Below are positions 23,748-35,021 of a DNA stretch of 64,000 nt, piece by piece. This DNA comes from Botryotinia globosa (lineage: Eukaryota > Ascomycota > Leotiomycetes > Helotiales > Sclerotiniaceae): the NCBI GenBank assembly GCA_014898425.1, contig RCSZ01000010.1:558001-622000 (forward strand). Direction: 5' to 3'. The position numbers were made by a program, and so were the translations under genes. The first letter of the stretch is position 1, and each line of letters opens with the position of its first letter. The notes below the pieces were generated by a model, which was given only the letters and a program-made list of their open reading frames with translations, ran no database searches and had not been told where the DNA came from.

Positions 23748-25278
23748 CTAACAAACAAATATCTCCTTCTCGTTTTCCAAACCCGAGACATTACTCCTAT
23801 TCCTCTGCCTAACAATCAACTCCTTGACCTCCGGAAGCCCCTCCCATCCTCTTCCGTTCCCTCCGAATCTAACACTCTTCTCCATGACCTCTCTCCACCT
23901 AAGCCCAGGGGCCAACTTTCCAGTGATAGTATTTGGTCTTCTTACATCCGCATTTGTCGGGACTGGCAAAGCTCTTCCCAATAATGCTTCCATTGCTTGC
24001 ATCGCAAAGCCTACTGCTTTCCTTGCATTCAATGGGATACCGGTCTTATCGAAGCTGTCGAAATGGGCTCCTGGGAATTCTGCTTGAAGGTCCGAGATAA
24101 GGGGAGTGTGAGACATGCCGCGACCATCGACAGTTATATCAGCTGCGTTAACGGCGTCGCGACCGGGACCAAAAAGAAGGATTTGCTGGGCAATACTGGC
24201 GGAGGTGAAGCGTGTAATAGTAGATATTGTATCTGCAGGGGAACAGCCTCGATAAGCGCACATGCCTATGATTTTGAAAGCCAAGGCGTCACCATAAATT
24301 TCTCTAGCTGTGGTTTTCGGTGGTCGTGTATTGAGATATTCATCGTTGGTAAGAAGTTGCTCGACTACTTCATGACAGATTGTACCGTGTAGGAATGAGG
24401 ATTGGTCTTTTTGAGGGTCGAGGCCAAAGTGACGATAGGCTGCATCAATCATACAAGTGCCCGGCCCTGTATCCCAATCGTACATGGCGTCAATCCCGCC
24501 CTTTTTATCTGACGGGATGAAACATATAGTTGTGATGCCTCCAATTGTTATGCAAATCTGTAATCTGGTAGGATGGTGCAACAAAAGTCCGACCAAGTAC
24601 GCAAATAAAGGAGCGCCTTGCCTGCCGACTGCTTGCTCTGCCGTTCGATAGTCGGAAACAGTCGTGACACCTGTTTTTGCAGATATCACAGCCCCTTCCC
24701 CTAGGCACATGTTCGATCGATGCTGTCCCCGTGGTGGGGCACCAGTTAAGGTAACGAGCTGTCCACCAGATCCAATTAGATCAATGTCGTCCACTGAAAT
24801 TCTATGCTTATGTGCGAATATATGAATAGCGTTCGCAAAAGTATGTCCCATTTCTGCATCCATTTGCGATAACATACTTGGCGGAGCGGCGTCTTCTCGC
24901 AACATCGACAATATCTCGGATCGGATTTTCGAAGGCATGACGACTGAATCATACTAGGGAACATTAGCTTATTTTTGGGTAGGAACGAGCATTGTTGTAT
25001 ACCTGAATAAGATCCAAGTGTAGTGGTGCTTCTGGAGACTCTTGTGTATAACGACAAAGTGCAAAGTCAATGTCATCCATAGCAGTTCCAGACGTGATAC
25101 CAAGAACCAATAGATTCAATCCCATAGAATTTGGCACGCCATCATCTGAAGATGACGAGCTTGAGCTCTGGTAACCTCCATTTGCTTTCGATTGTAAAGC
25201 CTCCAGATATCTATGCCCAACCTTTGTTCGAACTCGACCTTTTGGGGCCGGGATCAAACCATTCATAACCATGACCAT
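23748..25278 (-). CDS. Anhydro-N-acetylmuramic acid kinase-like protein
   Basis: Two exons on the minus strand, 25278-25003 and 24953-23748. The 49-nt intron has a GTATAC donor and TAG acceptor in phase 0 and joins DLIQ to YDSVVMPSK. The product is about 493 aa, against roughly 370 for bacterial AnmK. The extra length is mainly an N-terminal lead with a seven-serine run. Motifs in order: LLVLGITSGTAMDDIDFAL (the ATP-site SGT..D.ID signature), a central GSGGQLV, TIGGITTI, and DWDTGPGTCMIDA with the DTGPG signature. Bacterial AnmK cleaves and phosphorylates 1,6-anhydro-MurNAc to MurNAc-6-phosphate during wall recycling. Filamentous fungi carry homologues although they make no peptidoglycan, so the fungal substrate is uncertain. 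The start is set at the first ATG of the frame (25278); two more ATGs follow within five codons. Confidence 0.9.
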
Positions 25279-25284
25279 GCCCAC

Positions 25285-26498
25285 GACATCAGATCAAAAT
25301 ATTTGTTGGGAAACGGCCGCAATCGGCTGTCAAATTGTATAGAGGGGATCAAGATCATATAAGTGTGCGAAATATTGATCTGTGTAGAATGCACATCCAA
25401 AACAATCAAGGTATTTTGAAGTACGAAGGTACCGGGAAAGGCATGGTTTCTGTAGTCGAGCGTTGCTTTGATCTAGGAATAGAAATGTTAGTGAAACTTT
25501 TAAGGTTAGTGGACTCATCAATCAAATAGCAAATGTGATGCAAGCATGACGTGGGAGAGATTTTCCTTGTGTCGTTGAAATGTGGTGAGAGGGAGAAATG
25601 TTCCTCATATGGAAATGTTATGCGTGGGCGTGAGGCCAAGGCTATGAGATTATTCGCCCAAGGCAACTGGATAGTGGGGAGTTGTCGCTGGTGAGGTCCA
25701 ATGAGTACTTTGTCCTCCGTGGTGATGTTGTTTTAGGATGTGTTGTTCAACAGTATCGCACTCGTCAAGGTAACCACGATGCTTTTGCTCTATAGAAAAA
25801 TAGCTGCGCAGTTTGTACTAAAGCTTGTAGAAGACGCGACAGTAGTTTGAGAGAATGCTATCGCGTATTGCTCCTGGATCTGCATAATGTGAGTGAATAC
25901 ACAAGGTAAAGATCGACATCTGCAACGTATGGCGCCAATGATGGTGGAAGTGTATTAGATCTTTGAATAGGACATCATCTGGATCTTTACTATTAATACT
26001 CGTACACCCAGTAACGTTTGTGTTCCGCTATATTGGGAATGAATACTTGACTCTTCTCGATGCTTTTGTTTCCTATATAGAGCGATTGGGTAGAACAGTG
26101 GCTTTGAAGGCGCTGGGCATATTCTATTTTGGGTAGATAAAGCTATCCGGATTCAGATAAACAATCCCTTTTCCGAAGCTTATCCTTTGATAAGTGGGAG
26201 GAGTTCTAAGCAAGATAATATCACTGTCTTAGAATTCAATTCGATGTAGGTCTTGTCATCGGCTGGTCCATTGAGCCATCGGATTTGCTCGAGCATGCAA
26301 TGAGTTCACGGAGAGAGAAATCAAAAATGCTATTTGGGGATGATAAAGTTATCAAGCTCACCGGGAGGAGGTAAAGGCGGAGAAGTCAATGAGGCCTAGC
26401 TCAAATTGTTCTGCCGCCCCGCATAGAAACATAGCATGGTAGTAAAGACTCCATTTCTCTAAAGTCAAATAATTGTCAAGTCTTTTTATCAATTTATC
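25285..26498. other. Divergent intergenic region, AnmK and COA6
   Basis: Holds the two divergent promoters. No supported coding region. Confidence 0.5.
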
Positions 26499-26943
26499 AT
26501 GGGACTTTTCAGCTCTTCGCAAGCTTCTCTACCCCCTCCAAAGATTGGACCAGATGGTGCTCCCATAGCACCAGACCGAAGTCAAAGATCACAATGTTGG
26601 GAAGCAAGAGATGCATACTTCAAGTGTCTGGATAAAAATGAAATCATTGATAGTCTCACGGAGAACGCCAAAGCCGAAAAGTCTTGCGGAACAGAGGCGA
26701 GAGCATTCGAACAAAACTGTGCAACTAGTTGGGTAAGTTTCCTTTTCGCCGCACAAAGATATTCGAACTGCCGGTATGGTATGTCTCATTACTAATTTTT
26801 GCCCCCCTCATCAGGTTCAATACTTCAAGAAACGCAGAGTGATGGAATATCAGCGCGAACAAACATTGCAAAAATTGAGGGCTGAAGGGGCGCAAGAGAT
26901 GCCAGGAGTTATAGGGGCGGGAGCATCTGGTCAAAAACCATAA
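26499..26943 (+). CDS. COA6: Cytochrome c oxidase assembly factor 6
   Basis: Two exons, 26499-26732 and 26815-26943. The 82-nt intron has a GTAAGT donor and CAG acceptor in phase 0 (TSW joined to VQYFKKRR). The product is 120 aa. It contains a CHCH fold with a CX9C pair (CWEARDAYFKC) and a CX10C pair (CGTEARAFEQNC). This CX9C/CX10C spacing is the hallmark of Coa6, as opposed to twin CX9C proteins. The protein acts in the mitochondrial intermembrane space, imported through the Mia40 route, and helps deliver copper to the CuA site of Cox2. The acidic-to-basic tail after the second pair is normal for the fungal family. Without splicing the frame would end at 26795 and lose the conserved tail, which supports the intron. 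Confidence 0.95.
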
Positions 26944-28337
26944 TGACTCTTGGTGAAACGAAATGTACAACAGTATATGGGAAGGGATAACACGACGGTC
27001 TACGGCGTTTTCTAGGAAGTCTACACGAAGTCCCTTGCGACCAAACAAGCTTACAGTCATGAAAAAATGGACACCTTTCGAGAGCCCAGAAGATATTTCT
27101 TCAAGTCCGGGTTACAATCAAATGCTCACATTCACACACAAAATTTTCATCGTTGAATAATATGTATAGGAAACTTGAGTACGCTTCTAGCCCTGGAAGA
27201 TATTTACTCAAGGTTCGAGAAAAGAAGTCGCCGTAATATACGAAGCATAACTCGAACATTGAGTCCTTCCCCCGAAAGAAAATTGTGTCTACTGCTCATG
27301 TTGCCAATTGCCAACTGGACTGATGTCGCGTATACATGCAACTTCACTCCTGATAAACAGGCCCTCAAATTCAGGAAGCTTCAATCATCAATGCCATATA
27401 TTAATATCCTAGTTCATCCTCGACTTCTTTCTCGCAACTTTTTGTCCCCAAGTGGGTCATTAAAATCGGTCAACATCTATGTGCACGTCACTTAGCCAGG
27501 TTGGTGAGGTGGGTAGATGACAGCCTTGAATGCGAACTTTAAGTTGTTGTCAGCCCAATAGCTCTGGATCTCAATACAGAGATGTGTTTCAGGAAATCGG
27601 TTCATAACGGATAAACTGCGTTTCTCAAACATTATGAACCACATAGGTTTGAATAGAATCAAAAAAACATCACCAATAGCATGAAACATTGTGCAACCCA
27701 ATTTGATGCTGGCATCCCACTCATCTATTAAGCTAGACCAAGCGTACGTGGTAGAACAATGAGCATGAATCCCAACCTCCAAGATTTGCTCGTAATTCCA
27801 GAAGCATCTGTATAGGCCCGGGGAGCATCCATTATTCCTCCATCTTCCGTCTTTACAAATTCTGAACGATTCAAGTGAGTTTCCGCGCATGTGGTAACCG
27901 TATCATTCATATCATAGAACACCGTCAAGATTGCACTTGGAGGGTTTGTTATTTGAAGTCCATATTGTTTCCCTCTTCTCTCTTCCCTCAGACCTTTTTC
28001 CTGTATTTGTTCATTCTTTAGGGTTCCATTGTTTCTACTTGTTTTTCTCAATCTCTGCAGGCGGCACCATATTGTATCGTACACGCAGTTGTATGCATAC
28101 TTTTTAAAGCAAGATCTATGTTCTTCTAGGGTATAACGGACATGGTTTTTGCAGCATGATCTCAATGCATCAATCTTTTCATTACTCTGCAACTTCCTAT
28201 TGCAATCAAAATTTTGAAGGATTGGCTGAGTCTTTCATTTTCTGCCCCCATTCAACTAGCTTAAAACTCCCAAACATACGCTCGTGTAACGACTTGCTAG
28301 GGAGTGTAAGCCAAAAGAATTTAGCAGCTATGCTGAT
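26944..28337. other. Uncharacterised stretch, possible gene relic on minus strand
   Basis: Two overlapping minus-strand frames (28192-27728 and 27890-27492) have protein-like composition and might be pieces of one gene split by a frame change near 27760. They lack a recognisable domain and I found no splice pair that joins them convincingly. Nothing else in the stretch is supported. Confidence 0.25.
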
Positions 28338-30119
28338 TCAATATCTGCCCTGTGTATACCAAAGTTGATGTGACTTTTTTGCATATCTGCGAGTATATTG
28401 ACCACTCCTAAAATCATTTCTGGTAGTCGATCCAACGGGAGATTCCTCTTCGCCCAATGGATCAATCTTTTCACTGATGACACTGAAAATGTACTCTAGA
28501 ATATGTGGCCACCCCCTTTTCTTTGCTAGAAAGACTGGAGAAGAGCCGAAATTAACAGGGTTAACGTCTTTGGTGGTCTCTGCAGGGTAGCCGGCTTCTA
28601 CCAGGAGACGCAGAGATGGGAGATCTCCATTTTCAATAGCATTGAATAAAGCCGTTCTTTTGATGGGTGTATCGGAATCCGCCGCATTCTTCAACAGTAG
28701 CCTCATAATATGATGCTGGCTCCAAAACGAGGCTATACCAATTAGTGCAGCGTTGTATCCTCTGTCTCTTGCTAACGAAACACTGGGATTCAAAAGAACA
28801 TGAACGACATCCTCATGGCCCTTGGAAACGGCAAACCTTATCGCATCCATATTGTTGTAACGTACACGTATGCCGGTGGCATAGTCATCTCGATTTGCGC
28901 CATTTTCAAGTAGTAGCTGAACAACTTTCGAGCGGCCCTTATAAGCGGCACAGTGAATGGGCGACCAATTGGGCATAGTTTCCCAAGTAGCAGATACCTG
29001 AAAATTGATGTCTACTCCACTTGAAATCATCAACTGTATCGTTTCTTCTTTCCCCCAATATATACTTTGGATAAGCATCTCTTCTCGAATATTTGATGGT
29101 AGGTCCGAAGGTAGTGATTCTAAAAATGACTCGGCGAGAATAGAAATCAAAGCTATGCTCCCACTTCTAGCTGCTGCGCGGAAAACTTCCTAGATTTCCT
29201 CTTCTGGATGTGGTAATACGGCGTTGTAACGTGGCTTGGTGAGAAGTTTTACAGCTTCGAGATGGCCATTTCATGCTGCTATTCGTAAAGGGCTCCCGAA
29301 AGTGCAAATGAACTTCTGCAGGTGCATTGTGAACCTCTTTGACTGATGGATTAGATATGGCCGAACTGAACTCAAATCTGCACCACACAAGCAGAATTTC
29401 AATAATTTCGGTTCTTCCATAACTTGCGGCAAGATGTAAAGGTCGTCCAAAGTATCTGTTGTCTAAATCGGCATCAGCGTTACAATTTTCAAGTAGCTCT
29501 CGTACAACGAAAACATCTCCAGCAATAATAGCTACACTGAGAGTAGTTTTGATGTCTAGCCTTGCTTCGTCATCTTCACCGATAGCAGCGTTACGAAATT
29601 GTAATCTCCTTCGGCTACATGCGCCTGGATCTCAGTCATCGTTCGAGCCCCACTTCAAACGTTCTTCTATCGCATGGCAGACTTGGATCTCGAAAGCCGT
29701 TTGCTTGTCTCTTGTCTGAATGTTGCTACTACGTGTCTTCAAAGATTGGATAGCATAAGAGACAGGAGATAGTATTATGTGGTGAGGGTTGTATTTCATT
29801 TCTAGATGAATCAAGAGATGTGTGATGCCGGGCAATTTGCTGTCAGGATATTTGAGACATATTTCAAGAGCGTCGTCAACTGGGCCTTTCGGGTCTGCCA
29901 TGTAGTTGAGGCATAAAGTCTTCGTGAATATTGTGTTGAAGAGTCCTGACAGTAGATTAATATTGTGGAAACATCACAGGTACGACAAGAACAAGACATA
30001 CTGCATAGAACTCGTAAGTTCATGATATTCCATACTCCAATAGTTACCAGTATCTGATCAAACATTACTGCTAAAACGTCGTCGGGTAGGTCGACGCGAT
30101 CTTCTGTGGGTACAGCCAT
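28338..30119 (-). pseudogene. Decayed F-box-like / ankyrin-repeat gene
   Basis: Exon 1 (30119-30002) encodes an F-box-like start (DLPDDVLAVMFDQIL...LRVLC). A 56-nt GTATGT...CAG intron leads to exon 2 at 29945 (RLFNTIFTKTLCLNYM). The frame meets TGA at 29634-29632 but continues without a break in the same frame through an ankyrin unit (GRPLHLAASYGRTEIIEILL). A frameshift lies between about 29320 and 29275. The new frame (GSPLRIAA) has a TGA at 29273-29271 and a TAG at 29192-29190. It then reads openly to 28338 with several more ankyrin units (SPIHCAAYKGRSKVVQLLLENGA, ALFNAIENGDLPSLRLLVEAGY). Each lesion sits inside well-conserved repeat sequence, so this is a pseudogene rather than a mis-spliced model. 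The last 270 codons (from 29150) are intact and could still be transcribed. Confidence 0.85.
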
Positions 30120-32283
30120 GATGGACTGTTTTCGATGGTCGCAAATAATACAAAGCTAACGGTGCTGATAGCCACGATTGAGGATACTAGTATGGGTTAC
30201 CATAATCCACCAAATTGCACTTGATCCTTTGCAGAATGGAAAGGATTGTTGTTGAAGTTCAGGATTCCGGATGTTGTGTTGAATTGTGGCTCAGCCGCAT
30301 AACGGGCATCAGATTTATCAAGACCGAAATCGAAAACATCAAAAAACAACTCTACATTCACTTCAAATGTATGCCAAAGTTTCATTGCTTCATACTTAAT
30401 CAGACAAAGACAACTAGTCTTACTAACTACCTAGGTAAATATGCTGGGACACAGCTTCGAACTTGGAGAGTTCGTAGTTTTAAGGCAAGCTGGAGAACTG
30501 TCATCTTGACTTTCCTTAAGCTCACCCACCATGCTGTCGTCTGTTTGTTTAGATCACGTTTTGTTTAAGATCATTCGAATTTCTGATAGTCAAAGAGATA
30601 TGTTTACTTAGCTCCCCATATTAAGTGATTGCAGAATATTGAAAACCGGATGTTCCATGAAAGAAACTACAACCTGGGTATATCTTGGAGAAAGACAAAA
30701 GAGTGTGCATGCCTCGAGGTAAGTTCAGAACGAGAAGTCAGCTATGAACCGGGCAATTGATCGCAATTGGAATCGATGTGACATTCCTGGAGCTTGTAAT
30801 GACTTGTCCGGAAAGATCGAAGCAATAACTTAGCCGGCTGGTGCCGCAGTTATGATAGCCAGTCTTCACTCCTCGGTTCATGAAGACGATCCGTTACCTG
30901 GAAAGAAAACGCCGTCCTGCTACCTCGGTAGTAATATACAGCCCTCGAAGAATCGGCCATGAAAGTACTGCAATAGCGTAAAACTTTTCATCTCCAGGTT
31001 TGGTAGCCGATTGGTGCCGATACAACTAGGAAACGCCTGGGTTTACAAGCGTTCTCTCGGAAGCCAACGCCATCCCCTAGCTGAAAGCAAATTGCTTGTC
31101 TTCCTTTTCAATTCCTATTGGTTGCTGTCCATGTTTTATCCATTCTCCCCGCGAGATGAGGATCACCAGATGTTCAATCAAGCTTGAGCCTTTTTCATGC
31201 CATCTCGTTAACTGCCTTTCTTCAAACTTCCCCGGGGCAAAGAATCGACACCTCAGTAACCTCACTATATCATCACATCAATGATGAGCGACGATGATAC
31301 TCTCTCCAACACTGAGCCAAGATAATTGACAAGGTGCTGAATTCTCACGAAGTTTTCTGCGTGCACAAGGGATGAGTCTAGTCCTCTCCTATCATTCTCG
31401 AATTACCAAAAGCAGACGCTTCTCAACTATTCACCTGCTCAATTCTCTACATCGCTATGCAAATGAGAGCGGATTGGGAAGGAGCGAAACGATATAGGCA
31501 GATACTGGAATCTATATTTATGATCCCTCAATTCCTTGATTGGTTTGTGTACGGCCGAAAAGACTAATTTTGCCATTTAAGCTAGTTTTTAAGAGGTAAC
31601 TTTGCAGACTTTTTGTGCTTTTACGAGTGATTGAGATTGTTCGTATTTAGGGATGTGCGATTTGATAATATATAATATCACATATTCATTATTTAAATAT
31701 AATATATGGTGTTAAATCAAACTGTATTATATATATGACTAGGTAATTCTAAAATCCCATAAAATTCTACACAATTTTATAAAATTTAATTATATATTAA
31801 TGTGAGCGAATCTTTGTGGTTACGTGGTCCATTTTTGCAGCAAGTATTTATAGCCCTTTTCCTTGTAGCTTAGAAAGAACAGTTAGTTTCCACCCACCAA
31901 ACTTCTAGTATGTTTTGTGAAGCGCTATATAAAACCTCCCCCTCCTCTTCTCTGTCTGAAGTGATACGCTATAATGACTTTCCTGTGGTATATGCGAAGG
32001 ACTACTCTATGACCCTACCACCTTCTACTCTTTTACATTAAATGGAAAATTAGAATCTATTAAAAACTTTTTTCAAAAATGATTCATTTTTATTTATTCT
32101 AATAGTTTTATTAATTCAAAAAATCACATATGTTTAAATTTGACTTTATATTTTATATACCTCAAAAAGTATAATAATATAAATTTATGTAATGATTCCT
32201 AAGATTATATAATTCGCCTATCCCTACTCGTATTTCGATTTACTATTACATAGTTCCTTCCTCCTTAGCTCGAGAAGTAATTA

Positions 32284-32686
32284 CAGCAAAACCTCTCTAT
32301 AAGGATACCGGTTTTTGTAATCATTTTTAAGGACATATAGAGTTATTCTTATATAAAAGTATCCGATTAATCCCGACCTAATAATAATTAATTTTCGTTT
32401 AGTTCCGATTGGGTTATATTCTATAACAATTTCGGAAATTTTTCTATTTCTATAATATATAACTAAATTCTTCATATAATATTATATCATAACTTAAATC
32501 CTAATAATTTTATTAGTTTAATAAGAATATATGTAATCTTGAAACCAAAAAATATAAGGATATTTTTATTAAAGAGGTTTTAAGGATATAGGCCTTTTTT
32601 AGCCCTAAAAATTTTTGGGATTAAAAAGAAATAAGGATAATAGAGATTATCCTTATAAAGGGGATCCTTATAGAGAGGTTTTGCTG
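32284..32686. mobile_element. Pogo/Tc1-mariner-type MITE, 403 bp
   Basis: The element starts CAGCAAAACCTCTCTATAAG and ends with the reverse complement. The perfect terminal inverted repeats are 23 bp (32284-32306 and 32664-32686). It is flanked on both sides by a TA dinucleotide (32282-32283, 32687-32688), the target duplication of Tc1/mariner/pogo elements. The TIR resembles the CAGTAAAACCTCTATAAA-type ends of pogo-derived Emigrant-like MITEs known from plants. The inside is AT-rich, carries internal copies of a TAAGGATA/TATCCTTA motif near the right end, and has no transposase frame. It is therefore non-autonomous. Confidence 0.85.
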
Positions 32687-32950
32687 TATTAACAAGTTTC
32701 AAACGTTCCAAGCAGTCCAATGTAATGGCTGGTGGATGTTTGGATGTTTGGAGAGGAAGGGTCGGAAGAATGAAGAGAGAGAGTGGATGAACGACTCAAG
32801 AAACCCCTTTCGAAATCGTTCGTTGGAGCTATCATATTTACTTGGCTCTCCCGTTTCTCATATCTTGTCTATTGATCAGAGCAGAATCAGCAGACATCTG
32901 TTAAAGATATGCGAGAGATGATTCCCAAAGTCTTTTCCATCGCAGCCGAT

Positions 32951-33075
32951 GTTTTCCCTTTACGTTTTCCCTTCACGTTGTCCCTTCACGTTGTCCCTTC
33001 ACGTTGTCCCTTCACGTTGTCCCTTCACGTTTTCCCTTCACGTTTTCCCTTCACGTTTTCCCTTCACGTTTTCCC
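32951..33075. repeat. 12-bp minisatellite (CCCTTCACGTTK-type), about 10 units
   Basis: About ten head-to-tail units of a 12-bp motif. Two variants are arranged in blocks: first TCCCTTCACGTTG, then TTTCCCTTCACG. Because 12 is a multiple of three, the array translates as false tetrapeptide repeats in all frames. Not a gene. Confidence 0.95.
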
Positions 33076-33263
33076 TAACATACAAATCCCTTTCCTTCCA
33101 CAGAGATACACCGTATATTTATTATTTAATCTTGATCATTTTGGATTCACGCTACTGCATTGACGTCTCCCCTGACTTTTGCAAATAATCAAACTCAATT
33201 CAATAAGCATAAAAAATAGTTCACTGGAGTAGATGAGGGGTTACAAGTTTACAACTTACCAAT

Positions 33264-33314
33264 GGTATCCGTATGGAATGAATGGTAAGTTACCATTCAT
33301 TCCATACGGATACC
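33264..33314. repeat. Perfect 51-bp palindrome
   Basis: The left arm 33264-33288 (begins GGTATCCGTATGG) is the exact reverse complement of the right arm 33290-33314 (ends CCATACGGATACC), with one central base at 33289. It could form a cruciform or hairpin. It is intergenic and not linked to a visible gene. Confidence 0.97.
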
Positions 33315-35021
33315 GAATAAATTGACCGTGGGCAGTGGCGATTATCTCATTGGGACATTAATCTATTCGGGAGCTCTGAGCCCCAGTTACTTGCTTCTGG
33401 AATGTCTTTACCCGTTGTTGGTTGAGATGATCAAGTCCAGTTTGAATGATGCTGTGGAGTCGACATGAGTAATTCTACCGAGTTAACCCATGGTAAAGTG
33501 GTAGTCTTCACCGTTGCCTACTGCCCATGTAGACGGTGGATGTCACTAATTAAGGTTCATTTGAATTTTAGCAGCCAGTGAGGGAAAGAGCCGAACACTA
33601 CATAAGAATTTACACTTCAATCGAAATGATATCAAAAAGATAAATCAATATGACTTCCTAAAATTCCTAAAGATCATTCATTATCTACCGAAGAACAATT
33701 CTTAACATATAACTCAAGAGAAATCGAAATATAAAACCAAATTAACACTCAATATTGGAATTTGGTTTTAAAAGACTTACAGTATTTCAAGACTTTCGTT
33801 TAATCTTGCGAGTTTGGTGTTGATTTTTTTCTGTCGGTCGCGAGAGTGGGTTCTCACACGACCCCTTGAGGCTTGAAGATTACTTGGTACTTTCAGTCCC
33901 TGCAATCCCTCAGAAAATGCTTTGTACCAGTGCATCGGACTCGTACACCACGTTCAGAATACGGATAGAGTCAAAATCCTGGGTTTGAACTTGCTAGCTA
34001 GACCTTCCCTACATGTTTCATTTAGAGGCAAATTTTCTCGTTGCTTTTTCGGATAAGGAAGATAATCTCTCCAACAAAGCTTTGATATTTTTAGCAGGGC
34101 TATTTATACTACGAAGGATTCAAGCGCGTTTCGAATGCCCAAATGTTGTCAAAGTAGGTCCCTGAACAGATTTATATCGTCTGAGATATGGGGCTGAGCG
34201 GAAAAGCCACCAGGCTTGCACAATGCGAGCCAATGGGCAGCCTCGGCAGCAACCTCCTTTCATCAGTATTTCAAAATTATATGTGGCCCGTCAATGTCAA
34301 TCTCATCCTCGTTCATGCACTTTTACGGATATTACCCAAACATCGACCCACGAATCCATGATCTCCATGATAGGTGAAAGGCACGCACGAGTAGAATACC
34401 TCAAAATAAAGTTTGTACAGGATGGCGCTAAGCGAGTCGCTGGGGGCTGACGCTTACATAATGCTGGTAATACGAGGTAGATGCAATTTCATCTCAAGGA
34501 AGTTCACACTTGTACTCTACGAGTAATTAGTAAATCTTCCACGACTTAAGGCTTTGGTCACTGGTGCCACAATCTGTAGCGGTATTCTTTTTATTGGACA
34601 GAGGTTTAATAGAATAATAGCCATGTTTTATCGGGTTGGTGGTCACCGAGCTAATTTCTTAGAAGCGCAGGCCACTCCTTCAGCCAAAAACGGAGCGCTT
34701 CGATGGGCTTTCAATGTAGCAGCCTAGCGAGTTTAGGGGTAAAAAACCTCAGCAAATAATAGTGGGATGAAATGAAGCAAATGCAAATACTGTGCCGCGA
34801 AGGAGTGTGCAGTGTGCAAGCTCCTCGGTGAAGTAAGTTTCTTAGGGGTTTACTGAAATAGCTGGAGGTTCAGGTATGGCATCACATTCGTTGTACAAGG
34901 AATCTCACTCAGATATGACAAGGGCTGTCAAATTTAGATCCTTCTCTTTTATCGTTCTCTTTTACTTTCTTTCTTTCTTTTGATTCACCTTTGAGGATAT
35001 CGTAACATTTTGCTGTCCAAG

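Larger units (their letters stand above)
30120..35021. other. AT-rich gene desert
   Basis: Nearly 5 kb with no supported gene. The part from about 31640 to 32690 is extremely AT-rich (runs of TATA, AATATA, ATTTTA) and includes the MITE at 32284-32686. Further right lie a 12-bp minisatellite and a perfect palindrome, listed separately. Such AT blocks in filamentous ascomycetes usually represent old, mutated repeats. Confidence 0.6.

Noticed and set aside
32909..33188. Two overlapping frames rich in repeated Pro-Phe-Thr tetrapeptides.
   Set aside because: Both are translations of the 12-bp minisatellite; the repeat period explains the open frames.
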